A DNA stretch of 64,000 nucleotides from contig CAJJDO010000006.1 in the NCBI GenBank assembly GCA_905183005.1, positions 418,035 through 482,034 on the forward strand. The letters are read 5' to 3'. Of this stretch, positions 22,593 to 35,748 are shown piece by piece. Every line of letters begins with the position of its first letter. Position 1 is the stretch's first letter. The notes under the pieces are model-generated. The model worked only from the letters and a program-made list of their open reading frames with translations. It did no database searches and was not told where the DNA came from. The translations under genes were made by a program, and so were the position numbers. The DNA comes from Paramecium pentaurelia (taxonomy: Eukaryota > Ciliophora > Oligohymenophorea > Peniculida > Parameciidae).

Positions 22593-23579
22593 ATCAATAG
22601 GATTTTATATGAGGAGATCCTTTAGAAAGGATATACACATATTCTTTTCCATTTAAGGTAGAGTGAAACCATTAAGTTCAAATTGAGTTATTAATTGGTG
22701 GGTACTTCTCATTAAACAAATAAAAAAATTAATTAAAAAGATTAGATAGTAGTGTTTTTTAACGAATTTGATTAAAATTTATTAATAAATATTCTTCATA
22801 TAATATATATATGAAGATTCATATCGAAGATTACTTAAATCCTCAAAAATTCTATTGTATAACATTTGATTTAATTTTAATACAATTATTTCTTATTAAA
22901 TACTAATCATATTTAGTATTAAACTAATATATAAATTTAATCTGAATAACATTGATTTGTTTCCTAAACATCAATTAAAATCCATTCAGAAAAGTTATTT
23001 TAAATCGAAAGTATTTTTCTGAAGTGATTTTAAAAGATACTTATTATGTCCTCAAGTGTATAGTTTAATAATAATTAAATGCAAAAATATGTATATCTTT
23101 AAACTTAGATTAAACTCTTAACTTTCGGTTTAACATATAGTTAAAACATCATATATAAATAGTTAATATATTTATAAAAATCATATTAATTTTATTTAAG
23201 TAATTGTAGGAAATTTGTTTTTTTTGATTTTAATGTCATTATGTTTTTGGTAATTAAATAATGCAATTAGGAAGATTAATTTCTAATAAAATATCTTTTA
23301 TTTATCATATAATTATAAATATTACAAATACTCGATGATGTTAAAAGATGAGTAATTTAATAAAAGAGTAGTTTTTACATGACTATAATAAATAAATAAA
23401 ACTTAATAAAAAATAGTAAATATTATTTGATAATTATTATTGATATTGAAACAGAAGAAATAAGAGTAAAGGTATTAATTTATAACAATATACTTTATTT
23501 CATATTAAGTAATTATTACCCTTTTAAAAAAGAAATGGTATATATATTTAAAAATAAATTAAAATATTATATAAATTTT
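22593..23579. other. Intergenic region, divergent promoters
   Basis: About 990 bp, one of the longest gaps. Contains an inverted repeat at 22793-22817 (arms TCTTCATATA / TATATGAAGA, 5-nt loop) upstream of MYB gene B. No coding frame with recognisable content. Confidence 0.45.
22793..22817. repeat. Short inverted repeat
   Basis: Arms TCTTCATATA and TATATGAAGA around 5 nt, about 200 bp upstream of MYB gene B. Short AT-rich palindromes are common by chance here, so function is unproven. Confidence 0.35.
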
Positions 23580-26153
23580 ATGTTTTAGAGGTAGAAGGAT
23601 TCTGGGAATTAACCAACAAATTATGTACCAGGTAGAGGTAGAGGTGCAGTTGGATTTATTACAAGAAGTGACATAGGACCTGCGAAGGTTGATATAGGAA
23701 TTGAGTAGGATGACGATCAAAATGATTATAATGATGCTAAATATGATGAATGGAATGGTTATTCAATTCCATTATTTAATATGGGAGATTATGATGATGA
23801 AGATAGAGAAGCTGATCTTACATATAATAGTGTTGATAGAAAAATGGAGGAAAGAAGGTTAAAGAGAATGCCAAATAATTTGCCAGAAAAACCATCAATT
23901 GTTAATTAATTTAGTGATTTAAAAAGAGAATTAGCTAAGGTGGGTATAGATGAATGGTTATCAATACCTGATATTGGAGATTATTCAATAAAAAAAAAGA
24001 AATAAGATAAAATTACACCTGTTCCTGATTCTGTTATAATGTCAGCTTAATTATCAGAAAAGAATTTATAAACAAAAGCACATGACTTAAATGAAATAGG
24101 TGAAGCAAGAGGAGCTTTATTATCATTAAAACTAGATAAAATTAGTGATAATGTTTCTGGATAGAGTGTAGTAGATAAAAGAGGTTATTTAACAAGTTTA
24201 GCTTCATTACCTCATCTTAGTGAAAACGAAATAGGAGATTTTAAAAAGGCTAGATTATTATTAAAAAGTGTAATTTAAACAGATCCTAAAAATTCATTTG
24301 GATGGATAGCAGCAGCTAGAATTGAAGAACTTGATGGAAAACTACCAGCAGCTAGATCTATATTAGCATAGGGATTATAATAAGCAGAAGATTAAGAAGA
24401 TATATGGATTGAGTTATCAAGATTGGAGACTCCAGAGAAAGCTAAATTGATACTTAATAAAGCTATTTAAACATTACCACATAGTGTTAAAATTTGGTTG
24501 AATGCTGTTAATAAAGAGTAAGAGACTTAAGCAAAAATTAAATTATTAAAGAGAGCTTTAGAATTTATACCTAATAGTGTTGACATATGGAAAGAACTTG
24601 TGAGTCTATCAAGTGAATAAGAAGCATTAGTATTATTATATAAGGCTGTTGAATGTATCCCTAAAAATTTATCCCTTTGGTTGGCATTAGCAAAGTTAGA
24701 AACTTATGAGAATGCAAAAGCCATTTTGAATAGAGCAAGATAAAATCTACCTTAGGAACCTACTATTTGGATAAATGCAGCTAAATTAGAAGAGAGTGCT
24801 GGTAAGGATAAATAAACAATAGCAATTGTTCTTTCTAAAGGGATAAAGATTTTAAAGAAGAATTAAGTTAAGATTGTTAAAGAAGATTGGCTTTAAGAGG
24901 CTGAGATTGCAGAGAAATGTTCTAATATTAATACATGTTATGCAATAATAAAAGCAATTACTTTAGAAGAAGATAAACAAAGTGATAATTCTTGGAAATA
25001 AGATTTTACTTAATTTGAATAAAGAGGTTCATTACATACAGCCAGAGCAATTATTGCAGTTGAAGCAGAAAGATAATGTAATTTTGAAATATGGAAAGAA
25101 TATATTGAATTTGAAAGAAGACATAAAGATGAAGATACTTAATATTTTGATTAAGCATTAGAATTGGCAGTTAGTAATTTACCTTAAATTGAATAATTTT
25201 GGATTGAATTAATTTTAAGAAAATAAGAATTATAATAAAATTATTTAGAAGTTTTTGAGAAATCTCCAAAATCAGAAAATATTTTATTAACTTTAAGTAA
25301 ACTTGAAAAACAATAAGGAAATTATGAGAAAGCATATTAATATCTTTAATATATTTAAGAAAATTTAATTCCTAGTGATAAAACTTGGGTAAAAATGTTT
25401 AAATTGATGCTTTTGATGAATAAATAGATTGAATAGGCTGAAAAAATATTAAAATAATATCCATAATCTGATAAGTTGTGGATTTTATGTGGATAAGCAA
25501 AAATTAATTAAAAAGATTATTAGGGTGCAAGATAGATCTTTGAGGAAGCAATAAAAACTCTAAACAATTCATTGAATGTATGGTTGACTTATATCAAAAT
25601 GGAATGTTAATAATAACTTTATACAAGAGCAAGACCTTTAATTGATAGGGCTAGAGAAAAGAATCCAAAAAGTTCTTAATTATGGGCTTAAGCAATTAGA
25701 TTAGAAATTGATGCTAAGAATCATAAGGCAGCTTAATTTTTATTAAGTAAGGCATTGTAATGTTGTTAATTGGATGGTGAGTTATGGTCTCTTGCTATTG
25801 AATTAGAACCAAAGACAACAAGAAAGAAGAAATCTGCTGATGCAGTTACATTATGTGTTGATAATCCTTTCGTATATCTTTCTACTGCAAAGGTATTTTT
25901 GAATGAAGGTAAAATTGAGAAGGCTAAAAGATGGTTAGAAAAAGCTTTAATTTTAGAACCAAGATTAGGAGATGCTTGGGCTTATCTTTATTTGATAGAA
26001 AAAGAAATCTTATAATAATGCATTTCAAGAAGACCAAAATATGGTAGACTTTGGAAATAGGCAAAAGAAACATTGAATTAGAAATATGATATTGAGAAAA
26101 TATTGATAGAGGCAAGTAAATTAGCTCAAAAAGATATTGCAAAATTAGAGTGA
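23580..26153 (+). CDS. PRPF6: PRP6/PRPF6-type U4/U6.U5 tri-snRNP splicing factor
   Basis: About 857 aa in one exon, close to the human length. The N-terminal PRP1 domain is clear: PTNYVPGRGRGAVGFITRSD, YDEWNGYSIPLF, QFSDLKRELAKV, EWLSIPDIGDY, ITPVPDSV. The rest is a chain of HAT/TPR repeats (KKARLLLKSVIQTDPKNSFG, PHSVKIWLNAV, SLWLALAKLETYENAKAILN, KAKRWLEKALILEPRLGDAW). PRP6 bridges U5 with U4/U6 in the tri-snRNP and is needed before spliceosome activation, which fits a genome full of tiny introns. The ATG at 23580 gives an intact start; an alternative ATG at 23534 spliced over 53 nt is possible but the intron would be unusually long. Confidence 0.96.
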
Positions 26154-26218
26154 AATATATTATAGATTTAATTAACTAAATATAAATTATAAGATTTATT
26201 TATATATATATATATATG

Positions 26219-29200
26219 TCATAACATTTACAATGATTAGTCTTTTAAAACTTAGTCTAATTATTCAGGAGTTAAATTAGGTATTTATTCCCAATTTGAT
26301 GGAGCAGCTCCAGATGAACTTAATTTAACTTCAAATTAAAAAGGAATATTATTGAATAATTTGGGAGTAATATTAACCATAGAGTATTTGGATATTATAA
26401 TTACTACAAAAATTGAGGATGCTCCTACTGCAAAGGTTCCAACAATTCCAGCTACAATTTTAGATTCTGAATCTGATTATGGTTCAGTTTCTATTTCTTT
26501 TTATTCACACTAAGATTCAGCAATTCTTAATGAATATCCAACCTGACATTCAGTACATTTAGATTCTGAAGAACATTCTAAACAATTTTCAATTTAACAA
26601 TCTTTAAATATATATAAATATTATACTTGTGCATTAATTAGTTATATTATCTAAATATTAACCTTTTTCACATGTAATAACAGGATCTTAACATTAAGAA
26701 CATTAAATTGCAGCATTTTCAATACAGAGTTAACATGAACTAGGACATTTTTAACATTCAAATTCAGTAGAACAATATCCAGTTTGACAAATAGTACATT
26801 TATCTTGTGGACAAGTTTTACAATTTGATGTAGAACATGAAACACAAGATTTATCAATTTCATTTAATCTATAAGATGCAAGACATGATTTACATTCCTA
26901 TTTTGTACAAGTTTCACAATTTGATTAACAATTTACACATTTATTTTCATCTAAATAAGATCCTTTAGAACATTTTGAACATATTTATTAACTTGAACAT
27001 TCTATACATGGTTCAATACATTATTCACATTATGTTCCATTAAGAAAGTATCCTATTTTACATTCTTAACAAGAATCAATAGTACATTAGTTACAATTTT
27101 CTTAGCACTTAAAACATTTTGATTAATCAAGATAAAAAGATTTATTACATTCAAGACATCCATCTTCATTACAAGATAAACAATTAGTTTCACAATGGAT
27201 ACAATTTTAGTCTTTTGCATAATATGAATTATTGCATGATAGACATTCTGTACTTGTACAAATTAAACAGTTAGAATTACAATTAGTACATTATTTTGTT
27301 GTTGAATCTAAATAATATTTGTCTTCACATGTATAACATTCTTAATCTGAACATGTTTTACATCCTTATTTACATAATATACAATTTTGTTTATTAATTT
27401 AATATGGAACTACACATTAATTACATTTAGTAGAAGTACAAGATAAACAATTATCTTAGCATTTAACACAATCAGTATTAAGAGGATAGAATCCTTCAAT
27501 ACATTTATAACAAGTATTAGCATTACAAGATAAACAATTATCATTACATTTTTAACAGATAAGAAGTTATTAATCAAAATAATATCCAGTTTAACAAGTG
27601 ATACATGTAGTAGTTGAATCACAAATGTTACAATTATCCATACATTTTTCACATTAAGTACCATTTGCAAAATATTGAATCCTGCATTTTGTACATTCAT
27701 TATAAGTACATTATAAACAATTTTCAGAACATTTTTCACAATTTTATCCATTTATATAATATCCATTAGCACATTATAAACATTCAGAACTTGAACATTA
27801 TAAACAATTATTAGAACAATGAATACATTATTATCCTTATATATAATACATGGATGGACATTTTGTACATCCTGTATTATAACATTATTAACAAGGTGAT
27901 TCACAATTCTTACAAGTTGAATCATTATCAAAATAAGTTTAACCATCTTATATACATTTTGAACATTAAATTTAAGAAGAACATAATTCACATTTAGAAT
28001 TACATTTTATACATGTTGTATCATCTAAATAATATCCATTTACACAATTTAAACATTTATAAATATCTAAACAATTAATACAAGGTGGTTAACAATTTAA
28101 ACATTATAAATCAGTTGATAAATAATTACCATTCTCACAAGATTAACATTAAGTAGCACTTTTACATGTTTTACATGGTTCTACACAAGAATTACATGTA
28201 TTATCTATGATCTCTAAATATTAGTTGACTTCACAAGATGTACATTATGTTGAGGCAATATAACATTTTTTACAAGAAGTATCACATTTTTTACAACCTC
28301 CATTATCCCAATCATAATATTCATCGTCTTAACAAGTACATGTAGTACATATAGAACATGTTTCTATATCTGTCATAATATAACCATAATCACATTTTAG
28401 ACATTCTCCTGTAAGACTCTAACATGATCTACAATTTTCAGTTCTACATTTTGGACATTCTTTATTAATTGCTAAATAATATCCTCCTATACAAGATGTA
28501 CATTCATCTTCCTTAGATTAGCAAGTTTCACAAGGATGTTTACATTTATAACAGTCTCTATTTTTAAAAAAATAGCCAATATTACATTATCCACAATATA
28601 TATATGAACCCTCTTTATAACAAGCATCTTTGCATTTAAAAGGACATGGTTTACACTAATTTCCATCTAAATAAAAGTTTGTTGTACAACCAGTACAAAC
28701 TGTAGTTGATATACATTATGAACATTCTTAGGGACATTATAAACATGAATATTCACTTTAAAAATATTTTGTTTAGCAACTTGTACATTTAGTTGATGAA
28801 TCACAAGTTTTACATTCAATAGGACATTATATACAATCATTATTTTCATAATAAGAATCAGAGTAACAAGTAGAACATTTATCAAATTAATCAACACAAG
28901 TTTTACATTTTAAACTACATTTTTAACATCTTTATTCACTTTCAATAAATAAAAAATTAGACTCACATGATTAACAAAAATCAGCTTTATCTTTACATTA
29001 TAAACAACCTGCTGTACAAACTTCACATTTATTTTATGGTGATAAATAAAATTTTAAATTACAAGATAAACAAAAAGTAGAAGTATTTATACAAGTTCTA
29101 CAATTATCATCACATAAACTGCATTATTTTTATGAATTTAAAAAAGCGCCTTAAGAACAGATAATGCATTCAAGATTATTAAAACTTTTAGAACAATGTT

Positions 29201-32157
29201 TAATTGGGCTCTCTTATAAATAACATTAATTATTTAAGTCTATAAGGTAATTTTATTTACATTAAATACATATACCTGTATTAGTGCAATAAATACAATT
29301 ATCATCAATACATTTAATACATTAAGAACTTTAATTAAGATAACATCCTTCTATACAAGTGAGACATTAATTATCTGACAAACAACTTCTACAATTAGAT
29401 TTACAAGGTTCACATATTTAATTATTTAAATAATACCCATCAAAACATTATTAACAAATTAGAGATATTGGATCACACTTTTAACATTTATTACTATTAC
29501 AAAATTTACATTAATTATTGTTATCTAAATACATACTATTTTAACAAGATGTACATACATTTTCATTTGTACATTAATTACATGGATATTTACAATTCTT
29601 ACATTAATTCCATTAATTTAAATAATCACCTTAATAACATGATTTACATTAATTTTATTAAGTACCATAACATTCTTAACAATATTCATTACAATCTATA
29701 CAAACTCCACTTATTTACACCTATATTTAATGAGTATCACAAGTAGAATTTTATTAATCACATAAATTGTTTTCATTTAATAAATATCCATCATTACATA
29801 TAATACATTTAGTGGAACTTGAACATTCTTTACAATTTGGAATAGTACATTAAATACATTAATTTAAATTCAAATAATAGCCACTATTACAATCAATACA
29901 TTAAGAATTTGTTTATTTACAATTTTAACATGGTGATTAACATGTTTCACATTCAAGATTTAAAGGATTTTAATAATAACCTTAAGAACATGTGTTACAT
30001 TTAATTAAATCATTATTAAATGAACAATCTAATGTACATTATGTTGGACAAGAATTGCATAATTTAGTATTTGAATCATAATAATATCCATTTTTGCAAG
30101 AATCACATGTTTAAGCATTTTAACATTATTAACATCCAGAGAGACATTAAAAGCAAAAGTTATTCTCAAAATAATATCCATTTTAACAACTTAAACAAAA
30201 ATTATCTGAATAACAAGTTGTACATCCTATATTACAAGTAATACATTCATTATTGGAATTTAGATAATATTTATCAACACATGAAATACATTTATTAATA
30301 ACTGTATCACATTATTAACATGGACTTTAACATTAAACACAAGTATTATTTATTAATAAATATCCAGGATTACATTAAAAACAATTATCTTTATTATCAA
30401 AACAAGATGCACAACCAATACCACATTATAAACATTTGTATTATGATAAAAAATACCCTTATACACATTTATTACATTAAGAACTATTAAGACATCTAGA
30501 ACAAATTGATTAACATGGATTGCAAAATCCTAATACATTGTAATATCCATCTATACATCCTAAACATTTCTATAATCCAGTACAAGCAGTACAAATATTT
30601 GGACAATTTTGACATTATCCTTAATCATCACTATACTTTCCTTTGATACAAGTTAAACATTTGTTTTCTTCTTAGCAATCTTCACAACTATCTATCATTG
30701 TACATGATATGCATTATTGATTTAGAAGATAATGTTTTTCTACACATGTACTACATTCATTTTCACTTTTACAAAATTTGCATGGACTCTTACATAATTA
30801 ACAAGCACTTGAATCATCCAAATAATAAGAGTCTAAACATTTATTACATAATGTTTTAGAAATGCATTTAATACATGGACTTTCACATTTTAAACATTAA
30901 GAATTTTCTAAATAATATCCATCATCACATTAAATTATTGGGGATATACATGGTGGAGATTCTCCATCAGGACATTTTACACATACTCCATTTACACATG
31001 TAGCACAACTCTCCAAATTACAAGGTTAAAAACATTTTGCTTAATCATTTGTTTCAAAAATGCATTTACAATATCCTACATTATTTTCTCTATTCAAATC
31101 ACAAATTTAACATTATTATTAATTTTAATAAAATTAACAATCTTAACAATATGATTAACATCCATTTACTAAATTCATTAATCTATCTATTAATATTTCT
31201 AATTCATAAGTGCTCATAAATCTATTCAGTTTATATCCAATATAAAAAAAGTAAATCATATTATATTTAGAATAATCTTCATATAAAAGTCTGCTTGTTA
31301 TTTATAATTCTTCTGATAAAATTGTTTAAATAAACAATTAATCGTTCTTTTGATATTAAAATAATCTTGTATTCCATTATACATTTAAAATTCTACTTGA
31401 AAAATAAACATTGCTTTCCCATCCTATATCATTTAAACCATATCCCCATAAAATACTTTATGGAGATTTTGGTTATAAATATCCTACTGCAAATACATTT
31501 TAATCAAATTACTAATAGTATTGACCATAAGGTATATTTGATCTGTAAAAAAATTATTTTTAATTACCCTCTAAATCAAAGTAATATTTTATAACAGAAC
31601 TTTCTTTAGTATCTTATAAATATGATTTTTTTGTCATATATATTAATTATTCTTATACTCCAGTATTATCAAAATATTCTACAATATTCTTCCAATATTT
31701 TTTATTAGTATCGATTTTATATTTAAAAGTATGCAATCGTTGATCCCATTCATCTGATTCACATGCATATTAATAAGGAACCATATGATACCCTAATATA
31801 CATACACAATCATTGTTTTTTAATTCTCTAAATGTTTTAGTAATATCCCCACAACTCAAACAGTAATCCCTTTTAGAAATATCACATGTAATGCAATTTA
31901 TGGAGCATTCTTTAAATACTAAAATAACTTACATAAACATTCAGAAGATTATATAGTTTACATTTCTACAAACCCATCTTTGCATTCACATTTCCCATCT
32001 CTCAAAATTCTAGTTTTTTAATCACAACTCTAGCATTTTGTTTAGTCGTTGGAATCACAAGATAAACAGCTATAATTACCTAAATTCTTTTTTATATTTT
32101 ACAATTTTATTCTCTAGTCAACAGAAATAAGCCTAACAATAGGAGAAATAATTTCAT
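26219..32157 (-). CDS. Giant cysteine-rich furin-like repeat membrane protein
   Basis: About 1,955 aa. Signal peptide MKLFLLLLGLFLLTREQNC; a cysteine motif region; a non-repeat N-terminal domain (about 120-270, with IPYGQYYQQFDQN and FSSRILNVQWN); then about 1,500 residues of CxxC modules of the type CxxCxxGYY...C (CQACxxGYYL, CLQCANGYYINGQNCEKC, CIKCNSKCELC). A transmembrane helix near the end (IVAGIVGTFAVGASSIFVVI) leads to a 45-residue cytoplasmic tail. Introns: two of 23 nt near the 5' end and one of 25 nt near 26600. The modules resemble furin-like/growth-factor-receptor repeats, which ciliates use in many surface proteins. Ligand unknown; no kinase domain. Confidence 0.88.
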
Positions 32158-33272
32158 CTATTATCAAAAATAATTAATTAGTAAAAATTAATTCTACAAC
32201 TGAATTTCAAATACAAAACCTAATTATTTTTTTAATATATGATTTCTAAACAATTTTATATGATTTTACATAAAAATAATATATTTTTTTAATTCCAAAC
32301 ACTACCTTTTTCTTTTTATTTTAAATTTTTAAATCATTTAATAATTAACTTTATATTAATATTCTAATTCATATTACATGCCATAATTAAGAAAATATAT
32401 TGCTATTACATAAGATTTCATTTTTAAAAGATTTTTAATAAATAGGGCATTGATATATATATAATTATTACAATAGGCTTAAGGCATTTTCATTTAAAAA
32501 AATTTATAATAGATATGAGTTTTAGAAAGTTTAGATATTCTGAAATTTATTTAAATAATTATACAAAAACAAGAAAAAAATATTGGTTAATTTATGCATA
32601 AGTCTGATTAAAAAATCAAACTTTTAATTAATATAATTCAATTTAAAGTTTATATAATCCAGCTTAATTACTTAAAATGAAATTGTATTATATATTGATG
32701 AAATTTATTTTCTTTAAAATTTTGGTTTAGAATTATTGACATATTCTAAGAAGTATTACTAAATTAAAGCTTAAAAAAAATAGCAACTCTTTTATAACCA
32801 TTTTCTAGTATAAGCAATTATGATTGATAATCTGGAAATTGAATTAACCCTAAATATCACTTCAACCATTCGTAAAATATTTTATATAATAAGTTTTTTC
32901 TATTGCTCTATTTTTGTTAAGCCCATATTTCTATCCTCCTTTTTTATCAATCTTCTATAAAAAACTGTTTGAGCCTTAATTTCAACAAAAATTAAGATAA
33001 TTTTTTAACTAAAGTTAATTTATTTATAATAGATTTATCCTCTATTTGTAATTTTATTTAGTTGAACTGGTTAATTAATAATAATAATTTCGAAGTATTG
33101 TTAAAGTATTTATTCTATAGATATAATCTAATTAAAGATTATTAAAATAAATATTAATCATGAAGTAAAATAAATGATAAGAATAAAAAAAGTAGAATGA
33201 AAGAATTATAAAAGATATAAACTTTGAGTTTATTTTAATAGAATGTTGAATATTACTTTATAAATTTTTATT
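32158..33272. other. Longest intergenic region
   Basis: About 1.1 kb, very AT-rich with homopolymer runs. It separates the furin-like gene's promoter from the 3' end of the carboxylase gene. No gene, repeat or structured RNA that I can support. Confidence 0.45.
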
Positions 33273-35421
33273 TCATTCTAATTTAACAATCATTGCTCCT
33301 GGTTCAATGAATTAACCTTCTTTATATCTTATTTCTTTAACTTCACCATCTATAGCAGCTTTAATTGTGTGTTCCATCTTCATAGCTTCCATGATAATTA
33401 AAATATCACCTATAATAATACTATATTCTATACCTCTTTTGACTTTTTATCCAATCTTTACATTAACTTTAGTTAAAGTACAAGGCATAGGAGCCACAAT
33501 TTCTTTATTATTACCATGTCCATGTTAATCCTATTTTGCTTTTTTTACTTCATCTGAAGATACAGTAATTGTAATAGGATCTCCTTAGGCATCAAAAATC
33601 AATAAGTTTTATCCATTTCTAATAGTTCGAATAAAGATTCCTTGATTAGTTTCAAAAATTAATAAATTGTTATGTTCATTACTTTTAGTTACTTTTTGTA
33701 CTATAATCTTAGATCCTTCAATTTCTAATTCATGATTATTTCCATTTATGTTATGAGTAATTTTAATTTCCTTTTAATGTGCATAAGAAGCACTTTAAAT
33801 ATTTAAAGTTAATTTATTATTAATTTAAGCTCCATTTCTAAAATTTAATAATGTTTTTGGTAACTGAACTGAATTTAGAAAATGTCTACCAACAATAGCT
33901 AGAGCAATATCAATAGGATTATAATTGTCTTTTAATTTTAATAAATTATCTTAATTTTTAGCAATGAAGGAAGTATCATATTATTGATTAACATATTCTG
34001 GATGTTAAAGAACAGTTTTTAAAAATGTAATGTTATTAGGCAAACCATGAATCTGAAATAATAATGTTAACTATTACTTAATAATTTTATAAAGCATTTA
34101 AAAGAGTTTAGATAGCCAATTATCTATTTTCTCCATAAACAACTAATTTAGCAATCATAGGATCATAGAAGATTGAAATAGTATCACCTTCTCTTACTCC
34201 AGTTTCAATTCTCACAGATTGAGATGGTTATGGTTCTTAATAATGATCAAGTTTGCCACTTCCTGGTAAAAAGTTATTATTTGGACTTTCTGAATAGATA
34301 CGAGCTTCTATGGAATGACCTTTTCTTTTAATTTATTCTTGTGTTAATGGTAAATGTTCTCCACTTGCAACTCTAAGTTACCATTCAACTAAATCAACCC
34401 CTGTAATCATTTCTGTAATTGGATGTTCAACTTATAATCTAGTATTCATTTCCATAAAATAGAATTTACTAGAATCCAAATCAAATATAAATTCTACAGT
34501 TCCTGCATTTGAATATTTAACTGCTCTTGCTGCTTCTTTTGCTTTCTAATTTATATAATAGAATATACTTCTCCTATATCATATCTTATATTTTCATCTA
34601 ATGCAGATGGTGCTTCTTCAATAACTTTTTAATGTCTTCTTTATATTGAACAATCCCTTTCAAATAAATGAACATAATTATTATGTTTATCACCAAAGAT
34701 TTGTACTTCAATATGTCTAGGCTTTTCAATATATTTTTCAACTAACACTCTTTCATCTTTGAAGCTTTTTAATGCTTCTCTTTTGGCTCCTTCTAAGGCT
34801 TCTAAAAATTCAGATTTTTATCTGACAATCCTCATTCCTTTTCCTCCTCCACCCATAACAGCTTTAATTAAAACTGGAAACCCAATTTTCTCTGCCTCTT
34901 AAAGCAAACTAACTTATTAAGATTCAAAAAATTACAAATTAGGATCTTAATTTTCACCATGATATCCTGGCACAACTGGCACTTAAGCATTTGTCATTAT
35001 AATCTTTGATTCACTTTTAGATCCCATTTTTCTAATTGCATCAGCACCAGGACCAACAAATATCTTGAAAGATAAAAGATATTTATTACAATATCATTTT
35101 TTTGACAATCTTCAGAAAATTGTGCATTTTCTGAAAGAAATCCAAATCCTGGATGAATAGCTTTACTTTTTGTGCTTAATGCAACATCAATGATTTTATC
35201 ACTTCTTAAATATGATTGCACTAAAAAATATATAACTCATAATTACAAGCTTAAGGAGGACCTATATTGTAAGCTTCATCTGCCATTTCAACAAACAAAG
35301 TATTTTTATCAATATCACTATATACAGCTACAGTTTTTATGCCCATTTTCTTGGCTGTCCTCATTACTCTACAAGCAATTTCACCTCTATTAGCAACAAG
35401 CAATTTATTTATATATGACAT
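33273..35421 (-). CDS. MCCC1: Biotin-dependent carboxylase alpha subunit, methylcrotonyl-CoA carboxylase type
   Basis: About 674 aa. Biotin carboxylase domain: INKLLVANRGEIACRVMRTA, HPGFGFLSENAQF, ATP-grasp loop KAVMGGGGKGMRIV, HIEVQIFGDKHNNYVHLFER, MNTRLQVEHPITEMITG. A linker and then a C-terminal biotinyl domain with EAMKMEHTIKAAIDG (biotinylated Lys in MKM). The alpha subunit carboxylates biotin with bicarbonate and ATP; the beta subunit uses it on 3-methylcrotonyl-CoA in leucine breakdown, in mitochondria. KMEHTIKA favours methylcrotonyl- over propionyl-CoA carboxylase, but the two are close. Five introns: 35221-35246, 35064-35089, 34546-34568, 34053-34077 and 33410-33433. No obvious long mitochondrial presequence. 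Confidence 0.93.
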
Positions 35422-35748
35422 CTTAATTGAATATTAAATTTTGTTTATGATTATATTTAATAATACATAAGTAATTTAATTTTTAAATTACTTCATATTA
35501 TGCTTGACATAGGTTGTTTAAAAGTATTATTTCAAATTTTCAAATCATTAGAAATAAGTGATTAAAAAGAAAGTGTTAAATATTAATAATAATACTATTA
35601 TGTAGACATTATTAATATAATAAATAACAGCAAATATTCAAAATTAAGAAATTAATTAAATTAATTTTAAATAATGTATTAAAATTATTAATAAAATTAA
35701 ATAAACTATATTGAATATTTATATTTTAATCAATGAAAAGCAAAGATC
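35422..35748. other. Intergenic region
   Basis: About 330 bp of AT-rich spacer. Nothing recognised. Confidence 0.5.

Noticed and set aside
29468..31594. Several plus-strand ORFs rich in Tyr, Asn and His
   Set aside because: They are antisense shadows of the cysteine-rich repeats on the minus strand.
31500..31600. Possible intron in the furin-like gene at a GGTAAT donor and ACAG acceptor
   Set aside because: Reading straight through gives a coherent protein up to the cysteine repeats, and the total codon count is whole without it.
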